From Polyangiaceae bacterium (GTDB taxonomy: Bacteria; Myxococcota_A; Polyangia; Polyangiales; Polyangiaceae): DNA of 41,496 nt. The number at the start of each line of letters is the position of its first letter. Positions within the stretch are counted from its first letter, which is position 1. Below the pieces are notes generated by a model. That model made no database searches. It had not been told where the DNA came from and worked only from the letters and a program-made list of their open reading frames with translations. Below, piece after piece: positions 1 to 7,700 of the stretch. The stretch lies in contig JABFXY010000212.1 in assembly GCA_013361525.1 (NCBI GenBank), positions 1 through 41,496 of the forward strand, given 5' to 3'. Position numbers and translations under genes: made by a program.

Positions 1-31
1 CGATCGACGCGATTCGGTTTTCGGGCTGGGT

Positions 32-1135
32 TTAAGAGGCGGCGCCGAGCTTCGGATCACGCGCACCCACACGCGCTCGGATGATCAGCCCCACCATCGC
101 GAAGCTCGCGATGACGGTGGACCCTCCGTATCCGACGAGGGGGATCGGGCCCGAGGACGCGAGCGCGAGCAAAGGCTGCGCAACGACGCTGAAACACGCG
201 ACCGTGGCGAGGCGAGCCGCGAAGGGATCGCGTGCGGAGCGCGTGACGACGATGGCTCCGACGGCGAGGGCGACGAGGGCCGCCGCGGCAGCGAAAGGCC
301 ACATCGAGCCGCGCAGCGCGAGCACATCGAAGATCCCCTCGACGTGAGGCACCGGCGCAAGCCATGGCTCACGACTCCACGCAACGCCGACAGCGACGAC
401 ACCCGCTGCGCCCACTTTGGCGGCGGTGGCTCGCTCGTTTGCGTGAAGAGCAGCAGCGAACGCGACGAGGGCATAAAGCGCTGCGGTTGCGACATCCCGG
501 GTTGCGACGACGAGCGCCAAGCCTGCGCAGGCAACGGCGGGAAGAGCGACGCGCCGTTTCGCCAGACCCGCGACTGCGACCGCCCACATGGGCGCGACCA
601 GCGACGCGACGTGCACGGTGAGGCCGGCGATCGAGAGCCACCGCCTCGCGCCGTCGTGCTCGACACCCACCAGCGCGACGCTCGCGAGCGCGACGAGCGA
701 GATCGCCGCGACCTTCGTAGAGGAGCGCTCGATCGCCGCCGCGGACGCCGTCGCCGTCAACGCCGCCACGAACAAACCGATCGCGCCGTAGATCATTTGC
801 GCACGCGCCAATTGAGGCTCGATCGCAGAGAGCGCAGGCAGCGGAATCAGCACCGCCGCCACCGCCGCCACCAGAAGCCACCAGGACACGTCCCTCGCGC
901 GGCGCGCGCGCAACTGCACGTAGAGCCGCGCGACGAGACCCGCGAGCATCCAGGCACCCTGCGCCTGGCGGCGCCGAGCGAGACCCCATCGCCCACGATC
1001 GGACAGGGTGCGGCATTCGAAACGCAGGTCCGCGACTGCCGGCTCGACGATCCGGCGCACGTCGTCGTCCGAAAGGAGAACGCGCGCAACCCCAAGCGCG
1101 ACACGACCGACACCGGAGAAGTCCGCGGCGCTCAC
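32..1135 (-). CDS. Degenerate FtsW/RodA-like (SEDS) integral membrane protein
   Basis: This 367-residue protein has about 65-80 hydrophilic N-terminal residues followed by roughly nine or ten membrane segments. Several short stretches match the FtsW/RodA/SpoVE glycosyltransferase family in the right order: GARRWLS (162-168), TRDVATA (212-218, where FtsW has QPDxGTA), PHVEGIF (263-269, where FtsW has EAHTDFIF) and the C-terminal IPLVGYGGST (331-340). The Asp of the HTD motif, which family studies identify as catalytic, aligns with Glu266. The hydrophilic N-terminus resembles the prefix domains found on membrane proteins paired with PadR regulators. The GTG start overlaps the PadR stop codon (GTGA), so the two are translationally coupled. 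Family membership is fairly clear. Whether it still polymerises glycan is doubtful, and no partner penicillin-binding protein is adjacent. Confidence 0.72.
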   Translation of the reverse strand: MSAADFSGVGRVALGVARVLLSDDDVRRIVEPAVADLRFECRTLSDRGRWGLARRRQAQGAWMLAGLVARLYVQLRARRARDVSWWLLVAAVAAVLIPLPALSAIEPQLARAQMIYGAIGLFVAALTATASAAAIERSSTKVAAISLVALASVALVGVEHDGARRWLSIAGLTVHVASLVAPMWAVAVAGLAKRRVALPAVACAGLALVVATRDVATAALYALVAFAAALHANERATAAKVGAAGVVAVGVAWSREPWLAPVPHVEGIFDVLALRGSMWPFAAAAALVALAVGAIVVTRSARDPFAARLATVACFSVVAQPLLALASSGPIPLVGYGGSTVIASFAMVGLIIRARVGARDPKLGAAS

Positions 1136-1431
1136 GCTCGTGCTCCCTTCGCGCGCGGGACCGCGAGCGATCGTGAGACCGAAAGGAGCTGTTCACCGAG
1201 CGCGGTGATCCGATAGCGGGGACGCGGCAGGCCGGGCGTCGCCTCGCCCTTCGGCGGAGGTCTCGTCACGACGAGGCCTTTGTCTTCCATCCTTGCGAGC
1301 GTCACGTACACGGTGCCGCGCTTCAGCGCGCCATCCGAGCGCTCGACCAGCTCGAGCCCGTAGAGCTCTCCGAGGTCCGCCAGCAACCCGAGGATGACCG
1401 ACTCTTTATCGGACAGCGACCATCGAACCAT
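1132..1431 (-). CDS. PadR-family transcriptional regulator
   Basis: This 99-residue protein is a compact PadR winged-helix regulator. The N-terminus (LSDKESVILGLLA, then ELYGLELVERSDG) and the RGTVYVTLARMEDKGLV wing-helix segment are typical. The Pro-rich wing loop is followed by RYRITALGEQ. I prefer the ATG at 1431 to one 30 bases further upstream, because a perfect 15-base palindrome (1441-1455) lies immediately in front of it and would otherwise be inside the coding region. Its stop overlaps the GTG start of the SEDS-like gene, so the regulator and membrane protein form one unit. PadR proteins usually repress their own operon. The inducing signal is unknown. Confidence 0.88.
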   Translation of the reverse strand: MVRWSLSDKESVILGLLADLGELYGLELVERSDGALKRGTVYVTLARMEDKGLVVTRPPPKGEATPGLPRPRYRITALGEQLLSVSRSLAVPRAKGARA

Positions 1432-1440
1432 GACCAGACA

Positions 1441-1455
1441 CTTACAATTTGTAAG
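1441..1455. promoter_or_regulatory. Palindromic operator in front of the padR gene
   Basis: The sequence CTTACAATTTGTAAG is two 7-base arms around one central base. It is A/T-rich in a very G/C-rich neighbourhood and lies 10-24 bases upstream of the preferred PadR start. PadR-type repressors bind dyads of this kind overlapping their own promoter, so autoregulation is inferred. The minus-strand TACAAAT within it could be the -10 box. Confidence 0.55.
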
Positions 1456-1503
1456 ACTCAAAGATCAAGCTTTGCGCTCGACCGGAAAACGGCGGCCGGA
1501 ACT

Positions 1504-1614
1504 TCACAGCAGCTTGAGCCCGATGATCGTCAAGAGGCCCACCGTCGCGACGACGATGACCGCCTCGATCAGGTTCGCGCCGCGCCGAGAGGCGCTCCGA
1601 CGATGCGTGGGCAC
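1504..1614 (-). CDS. 36-residue type IV/Flp prepilin-like microprotein
   Basis: A short reading frame with a GTG start encodes a basic leader (VPTHRRSASRRG) followed by ANLIEAVIVVATVGLLTIIGLKLL and a stop. Gly12, a hydrophobic stretch and Glu at +5 reproduce the prepilin peptidase site (G|xxxxE) seen in type IV and Flp pilins, followed by one membrane helix. The protein ends directly after this helix, so there is no pilin head. No strong ribosome-binding site precedes the GTG. It lies on the same strand just upstream of the padR/SEDS pair. It could be a genuine microprotein, a minor Flp-like pilin, or the remnant of a longer pilin gene. Confidence 0.5.
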   Translation of the reverse strand: MPTHRRSASRRGANLIEAVIVVATVGLLTIIGLKLL

Positions 1615-1702
1615 AGTGGGTCGACCATAGCACGGTCTTTTCAGGCGCCCGGACACGGCGGTTCGCGCACGGGTGCGCTCCGGCTGCTAAGCTTCGCGCG
1701 AT

Positions 1703-2821
1703 ATGTACGTCATCGTCGCGATCCTCGGGCTCGCGGTCCTCATGATCGTGCACGAAGCCGGGCACTATTTCGCCGCGCGTGCTTCGGGCCTGCGCGTGTT
1801 GAAGTTCTCCATCGGCTTCGGACCGACGCTCTTCAAGATCCTGCCCGAAGACGGCTTCTGGATGTTCTCGTCGTTCGGAGACAGGGCGAAGTTCAAGCTC
1901 TTCAAGCACGATCCCGAGAAGCACGGGCCGACGGTGTTCCAGGTCGCGGTGATCCCGTTCCTCGCCTACGTCCAGATCGCGGGCATGAACCCGCTCGAGG
2001 AGAACGACCCGAACGACAAGGGCTCCTACGCGAACGCGGGGCTCTGGGCCCGGGTGGTGACCATCTTCGCCGGGCCGCTCGCGAACTATCTCGCGGCCTC
2101 GCTGTTCTTCTTCGTGCCGCTCTACGCGAGCAACTCGAGCGCCGACCCTGCCGATCCGACGATGATCATGGTCGTCCCCGACACGCCGGCGGCTCGCGCG
2201 GGCCTACAGGACAACGACGTCATCATCGCGATCGACGGCGACAACATCCACGGCGAGTGGAAGAAGATGAGCGAGAAGATCGTCGGCAGCGAGGGCAAGC
2301 CGCTCACGGTCACGGTCCTTCGTGGCGAGACGCAGCTCGATATCCAGGTGACGCCGGAGCTGAAGGGTGAAGACAAGCGGCCGCGCATCGGCGTCGGCCC
2401 GCGCCCGTTCCGCCCGGCGAAGAACTTCGGCGAAATCGCGCTCGGCGCGGTGACCTACCCACCGCAGGTCGTGAAGGAAGCGATGGCGGCGTTCAAGCAG
2501 TGGGCTCGGCGCGAAGGTGACGCGCAGCTCGCCGGACCCGTTCGCATGGTCGACACGATGGCCGACGCGGTGAAGAGCAGCTGGATCGACTTCCTCTTCA
2601 TCCTGGGCAAGATCTCGACGTCGCTCGCCGTGTTCAACCTGCTGCCTATCCCGGCGCTCGACGGCGGTCGGCTCTTGTTCCTCGGCTACGAGGCGACGAC
2701 CCGCAGGAGACCCAACCCCACGGTCGAGGCGCACATTCACGCGATTTGCCTCCTCATGATGTTGGGCTTGATGGCATACGTCACGCTCGCAAACGACCTT
2801 GGGTTCGGCGGATCGAAGTGA
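1703..2821 (+). CDS. rseP: RseP-type site-2 intramembrane zinc metalloprotease
   Basis: This 372-residue M50 protease has the zinc-binding HEAGH motif at 17-21 in the first membrane helix and the third-ligand motif NLLPIPALDGG (312-322) near the C-terminus. One PDZ domain lies between (about 145-225) on the non-cytoplasmic side. Family members cut transmembrane regulators such as anti-sigma factors after a first periplasmic cleavage. A soluble-looking insert (about 43-80) between the zinc motif and the conserved AVIPFLAYV segment is common in this family. The next gene starts inside its last codons, which suggests coupling with an envelope protein. Length and motifs are normal and an active enzyme is expected. 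Confidence 0.95.
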   Translation: MYVIVAILGLAVLMIVHEAGHYFAARASGLRVLKFSIGFGPTLFKILPEDGFWMFSSFGDRAKFKLFKHDPEKHGPTVFQVAVIPFLAYVQIAGMNPLEENDPNDKGSYANAGLWARVVTIFAGPLANYLAASLFFFVPLYASNSSADPADPTMIMVVPDTPAARAGLQDNDVIIAIDGDNIHGEWKKMSEKIVGSEGKPLTVTVLRGETQLDIQVTPELKGEDKRPRIGVGPRPFRPAKNFGEIALGAVTYPPQVVKEAMAAFKQWARREGDAQLAGPVRMVDTMADAVKSSWIDFLFILGKISTSLAVFNLLPIPALDGGRLLFLGYEATTRRRPNPTVEAHIHAICLLMMLGLMAYVTLANDLGFGGSK

Positions 2822-3821
2822 AACCTTCGCAGTAGCCCTCTTCACCGCGCTGTTGGCGGTGGCGCGTCCGTCGCGCGCGCAGGAGCCGTCGAAACCGTCC
2901 GGCGAGCCGCCCGCGACACCTCCGGCGGCATCCAATCCACCGAGCCCGCCGACGCCGGGGGTGTTGCCTTCTCCCGGTCACGACCAGCCGGTGTTCGTCG
3001 CCGAGCAGCGCAAGGAGGCGTCCCTCGATCCGCTCGAGCCGCCGTCCCTGCCCGATCTCACGCACGCCGACGCGACGCTCGACCTCGACTACACGGGCGC
3101 GGGGATCGGCCAAGGGTCGCTCGGCCAAACGCTGACGTGGATGGCTCTGCTGCGGGGTGAGATCCCCCTCACGACGCGCGCATGGCACTTCGGCGCGGCG
3201 TGGGACTTCGCATCCGCCGCTTCCGAAGGCCGCGGACGCACGCTCATCTACGGAAACCCGGAGGTGTGGGTTCGCGGCGCGGGCTGGCACGCGAGCGGGC
3301 TGGTCGGCGGTGGTGGGCTCGGCATCGTCATCCCCATGCCCCGCGATCTCGACGCCGACGGCCGAAGCGTGCTCGATGCGGTGCGCGTCATTCGTCCGTG
3401 GGACTCGGCATATTTCGCGAGCGACGCGCTCACGTTGCGACCGACGTTCGACGCGCGCCTGGTGCTCGAGCCGTTCGTGTTGCAGCTTCGGCAGGGGCTC
3501 GATTGGTCCTTCGACTTCTCGCGCGACCGCTCCGACATCCTCGCGCGGATCGGATCCTATTTCGCGGTGTCGCCGCTCCCCTGGACCGCGCTCGGCGTAG
3601 AGCTGTGGCAGACGTACTCCGTCACGCAGGAGGTGCGCGACGATCAACGCGCTGCCATCACCCTCGCACCATCGGCGCGCGTGCGTCTGGGACCGGTCCA
3701 GCCGGGTGTGAGCGTGTTGTTCCCGATCACCACGCCGCTCGAAGGGATCGCGCGCGACTACTTCGCCGTGCGGATACACGTACGGCTGGCGCTCGGTGAG
3801 ACCGCGGAACTAACCTACTGA
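2799..3821 (+). CDS. Secreted, probably outer-membrane beta-barrel-like protein, unknown function
   Basis: The 340-residue product starts at a TTG that overlaps the 3' end of rseP by 23 bases. It has a hydrophobic signal segment (AVALFTALLAVA) with a plausible cleavage after ARPSRA. A Pro/Ser-rich stretch (about 28-65) follows. The remainder alternates hydrophobic and polar residues with many aromatic and Gly residues (for example GQTLTWMALLRGEIPL and VQPGVSVLFPITTPL), a pattern expected of beta strands in an outer-membrane barrel. I do not recognise a named family. Coupling to rseP suggests an envelope role. The weak start codon leaves the exact N-terminus uncertain. Confidence 0.75.
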   Translation: MGSADRSETFAVALFTALLAVARPSRAQEPSKPSGEPPATPPAASNPPSPPTPGVLPSPGHDQPVFVAEQRKEASLDPLEPPSLPDLTHADATLDLDYTGAGIGQGSLGQTLTWMALLRGEIPLTTRAWHFGAAWDFASAASEGRGRTLIYGNPEVWVRGAGWHASGLVGGGGLGIVIPMPRDLDADGRSVLDAVRVIRPWDSAYFASDALTLRPTFDARLVLEPFVLQLRQGLDWSFDFSRDRSDILARIGSYFAVSPLPWTALGVELWQTYSVTQEVRDDQRAAITLAPSARVRLGPVQPGVSVLFPITTPLEGIARDYFAVRIHVRLALGETAELTY

Positions 3822-3854
3822 CGAGCGACGCAGCATCCGCGCATTGGAAACGAT

Positions 3855-4631
3855 ATGGCTGCAATTTCTCCCCCCCGGCCCCCCTCACTTCGTGAGGAGG
3901 GAGAGCGCGACACGAGGATCATTCTCCGCCCGCGGAGACGTGCGTTTCTCCAAGGTGCCGCCTCCGTCTTTGCATCCACCGCGGCGTTCGGCGGTGTGGG
4001 GTGCGCGGGCACCAAGGTGAACCTGCGCGAGGGACCGCGGGAGTACGTCGCGGCCGACTACGAGGACGTCCTCGATCGATGGACGCGCACCGCGGACCTC
4101 ATCACCATCTCGCAGCTCGACAACGTGTTGCAGACGACCGCGACGTACGAGTCGTGGGATTTTCGCTGGGCGTACGTCATTCGCTACGTCGACGACTACC
4201 GCCTCACGCTCGACCAACGGGGCAAGCTCCTCGACAAGACGTTGCACGAGACCCAGGAAGGGCATCACTTCTTCGTCGCGCTCACCGGCGGCGAGCGCCG
4301 CTGGAACGATCTGACGAAGCCCGACAGCGCGTGGATCGTCCGCCTCATCGACAACACCGGCAACGAGACGGCGCCCGACGACATCAAGGCCATCAAGAGG
4401 CCCAACGTGATCGAGCGGACTTACTACCCGTACATCACGCCGTTCCACCTCGCGTTCCGCATTCGGTTTCCGCGCGTCGGCGCCGACGGCAAGCCCGCGG
4501 TTTCGGACAACGCCGAGTGGTTGGGTCTGCGCTTCGCCGGCGCCCAAGGCTCGAGCGAGCTGGAGTGGGACATCGAGCGCGATATCGCAGCGGACCAAGC
4601 CGCGCCGAAGCAGAACCAGGCGAAGAGGTAG
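3855..4631 (+). CDS. Tat-type lipoprotein, unknown function
   Basis: This 258-residue protein has a twin-arginine-like export signal (RPRRRAFLQG, about 26-35), a hydrophobic segment and a lipobox (GGVGCAG), so it is probably exported folded and lipidated. The mature part is polar, with segments such as YESWDFRWAYVIRYVDDYRLT and ends with a Gln/Lys-rich tail. No family is recognised. The first 20 or so residues (SPPRPPSLREEGER) are encoded by a C-rich hairpin-containing tract (about 3867-3906), and there is no later ATG before the Tat motif. It follows the rseP pair on the same strand but 34 bases away. Confidence 0.75.
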   Translation: MAAISPPRPPSLREEGERDTRIILRPRRRAFLQGAASVFASTAAFGGVGCAGTKVNLREGPREYVAADYEDVLDRWTRTADLITISQLDNVLQTTATYESWDFRWAYVIRYVDDYRLTLDQRGKLLDKTLHETQEGHHFFVALTGGERRWNDLTKPDSAWIVRLIDNTGNETAPDDIKAIKRPNVIERTYYPYITPFHLAFRIRFPRVGADGKPAVSDNAEWLGLRFAGAQGSSELEWDIERDIAADQAAPKQNQAKR

Positions 4632-4658
4632 ACGCGCGCGGGACCCGAGCCGTCTCAG

Positions 4659-4686
4659 GAGCCGGCGACACGGCCGGCGTCGGCTC
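4659..4686 (+). terminator. Possible terminator hairpin after the Tat lipoprotein gene
   Basis: GAGCCG (4659-4664) pairs with CGGCTC (4681-4686). The stem extends inwards by three more pairs (one G-T) around a 10-base loop. It lies 28 bases past the stop codon, between convergent genes. There is no T tract, so intrinsic termination is only possible. Confidence 0.35.
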
Positions 4687-4694
4687 AACGACCA

Positions 4695-4789
4695 GGATGG
4701 AACAGGGCGCGCACAGGCTCGGGTGCCCAGTGCGCAGCGCAGCGAAGCACACCCCCCGGGCGGGACCCGAGCCGTCGTGCGCGCGCGGG
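4695..4789 (-). repeat. Dispersed intergenic hairpin element, copy A
   Basis: Read on the minus strand, this 95-base tract matches copy B at 8464-8556 over almost its whole length. Its core is a perfect 9-bp stem, GGCTCGGGT (4716-4724) with ACCCGAGCC (4765-4773), and a smaller stem sits in the loop. The conserved end reads GCCTGTGCGCGCCCTGTTCC on the minus strand. It sits between the ends of two convergent genes. A partial third copy of one arm (GGGACCCGAGCCGTC) is at 4641-4655. Confidence 0.75.
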
Positions 4790-4794
4790 AAAAA

Positions 4795-7700
4795 TCACGC
4801 CACGCGCAGCAGCTCGATCAGCGACGGCAGGATCGAGAAGAGCTCGACCGTCACCATCCGGCTCGCGTGCAAGACGAGCGCGCCTTGTGCGCCCGCGCGA
4901 ATCGGCGCGTCGGTCGTCCCTCCCTCGAGCACGGTGTCCGGCATCACGATGTCACCGGCCGTGTATTCGATCGCGCCCGAAGGTCGATCGATCACCACGA
5001 GGCCGGCGCCGACGATCGTCAGGCCTTGAAGCTCGCCACCGGCCGGCGCGAGCACGTCGTTCGGGTGGAGCGCCTTCAGCTTGAGGCGATCGAGCGCCGC
5101 GAGCCGGCTGAACTCGTCCAAATCGCCGAGCGGTCCCATCGTCGCGCCGGCGAGCGCCGCGTAGCGATCGCCGAGCGTCACGAGCTCGTCGAGGACCCAA
5201 GGACAAGACTTGAGGATCTCCTCGAGGGTCGAGCGCTCCCACGTGGCCACACGCGTCGTGTCGGTCGCGACGAGGCGGATCTTGGTCGCGTCGTCCGTGC
5301 TCGAGAGCGCGGGCACCAACGTCGGCTGCGTCACCTGCGCGGCGGCCCCGTCGGCGACGGCTGCGCAAACAGCAGCGCTCCCGGCGAGGATCATCGCGGC
5401 GCCCGTCACGGGCACCTCGTCTTCGAGCTTGAGCTCCACGATGCGCGCCGCCTCGGACAGCGAGCGCTGCAGCTCGTCCGGAAGGTCCGCGAACGCTTCG
5501 ATGCGATCGAGGCCGAGCTCGTCGGCCGCTCGAGCTTCGCTCTTCGGTGAGACGGAAGGATGTTTGGTCTCGGGCTTCGGTGCCGTAGCGGAGAAGGGAG
5601 GTGATGCGGGCGCGGGCGCGGTGGTCTTCGGCGCCGGCTCGGGCGAGTCGCCGAAAAGGACCACCTTCGACGGCTCCGGTGTGTTCGGAGGCGCGATGAC
5701 CGTCTGCATCTCCAGCGTCTTGGCTGGCTCACGTGCTTTCGACGGGGTCGGTGTAACGGGCGCAGGCGGCTCGACAGCAGCCGGAGCAGCGACGGCGGGC
5801 GCCGTCGGCAACGTCGGCGCCGGCGGAGGCGGGCGCACCGACGAAGGCGGGCGCACCGACGGAGGTGGAGGAACGCTGCCGCGATCGCGTTGGACCTTCG
5901 CAGCCGGCATGGTCGGCGGCGGCGGCTCGCTCTTTACCTCGACGGTCGCCGCTCGCTCGCGGGGCGCGGCCTCCGCGCTCACGCCGGGCACCGTCGGCGC
6001 GGGCGCAGGCGCAGCGGGTGCGCTCGCAGCCGGCGGCGGCGGCGGAACGGATCGACGAACGGAGACCGGACCCGTGTCGGAGGTCGGTCGAGGAGGAGGC
6101 GGAGGCGGAATGCTCTTCCGCTCGCGAGGTGCATCGGGCGTGGAAGCCGGACGCTCTTGCGCGCCGCTCTCCGGCGTCGGAACACCTGCCGCCGCGGGAA
6201 TGCTGACGACCGAAGCAGGCCCGGAGGCCGGGCGCGGCACGAGCGTCGGCTTGCGACCACCGGGAGGCAGCGGAACCTTCGCAGCACCGTCGGGGCGGGT
6301 CTCGGCTGCGGGCGTCGGCGCCGGACTCGCCATGCTCTGCGGCCCATCGACTCGCACCGTTCCGTCGGCTCCTTCAGCGCTCCCTGTGAGCGTCGTGGTT
6401 CGCTTCGGCGGCGGCGGTGGTGGTTTGCGGCGGAGCGACGTCTCGAGCGGCGGCGCCGAGGTGACGATGTCCTCATCGTCCGACGGCACGTGATCCATGC
6501 CGCGCAGGTGGAGCGTGCGCGGCGCGCTTTCGCTCTCCGGAATGTCGTCGGACCACGGATCCAGGATCGGCGCGCGCGAGCGCTTCTTCAGCTGAATCGC
6601 TTTCGCCGCAGCTGCTGCTGCGGTCGGATTGAGGCCCGATTCGGCGAGCTGCGCATGGGACCGCGTGCTCGAGTCCGACGTCGCCTCCTGAAGCAGACCG
6701 TCGATCGTGGCCTGCGCGGCGGACACCGAGGGCGCGAGCGGCGCAGACGTGACGACCGACGGGCTCGAGAGAGAGGTGGCTGCAGGTGACGAGGGTGCGG
6801 CCGGTGGCGTCGCGATAGGAGGCGCGACGAGTGGCGCGGCGTCGAGGCTCGCGACCGGAAGCGCGGGCTGGCTGGCAGACTGCGGCGTGACGAGGGCGCG
6901 CTCGCTGACCGAGTGCGCGTGCGGCGGGCTGGGATCCGCGGGGATCTGAACGACCGGCATCGGCTGCGTCTGATGCAGGTTGACGGGCGGCGGGGGCGGC
7001 TCGTGGACCGCCGGAGGAGGCTGCCCGAACGACGGAGGCGGAATCGGCACCGGCGGCGCATGCGGGATCGACGACGGCGAAGCATGCGGCATCGACGTCG
7101 GCGGCGGCGCATGCGGCATCGACGTGGGCGGCGGCGCATGCGGCATCGACATCGGAGGCGTCGCATGCGGCATCGATGCCGGCGGTGGCGCGTGCGGCGC
7201 CGCGTGCGGAATCGACGAAGGAGGTGTCGCGTGCGCGCGAGGTTGCGCGATCGACGTCGGCGCGGGTGCGTGCGGCATCGATTGCGGAGGTGTGGCGTGC
7301 GGAGGTGTGGCGTGCGGAGGCGTCCGCGGCGCCTGCGGGATCGACGGCGGCGGCGCTGCGGGCGGCGGCGCTTGCGGGATCGTCGACTGCGGCGTCGAGT
7401 GCAGTGGCGTCGCTTGAACCGCGGAGCGCATCGTCGTGTCCGAGACCGGCGGTCGCGGAACCGACGCGTGCACGTCCTTGCGAAGCGCGCCCGGCAGCAC
7501 GCGAAGATCGTTCGTCTCTTCCTCGAGGAGATCGTCGGCGAGCTCGCCCGTCTCTTCGTCTTCGATCATCGCCCCACGACCGGGCGGCACGATGCGGCCC
7601 GTCGAACGCGGGGAATGGGGCGCGGGCATCGGCGCCGGAAGAACGCGGAACGGCTCCTCGGAAGCGTCGGGGCGCGTCGTCGGAAACGCATGCAGCTGAG

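Noticed and set aside
5210..6493. Plus-strand Gly-rich frame opposite the Pro-rich protein
   Set aside because: A Pro/Ala-rich gene gives a Gly/Ala/Ser-rich antisense frame. It has no start signal or domain.
7018..7325. Possible CRISPR-like array
   Set aside because: The 27-base repeats are directly adjacent with no spacers and stay in frame, so they are coding repeats.
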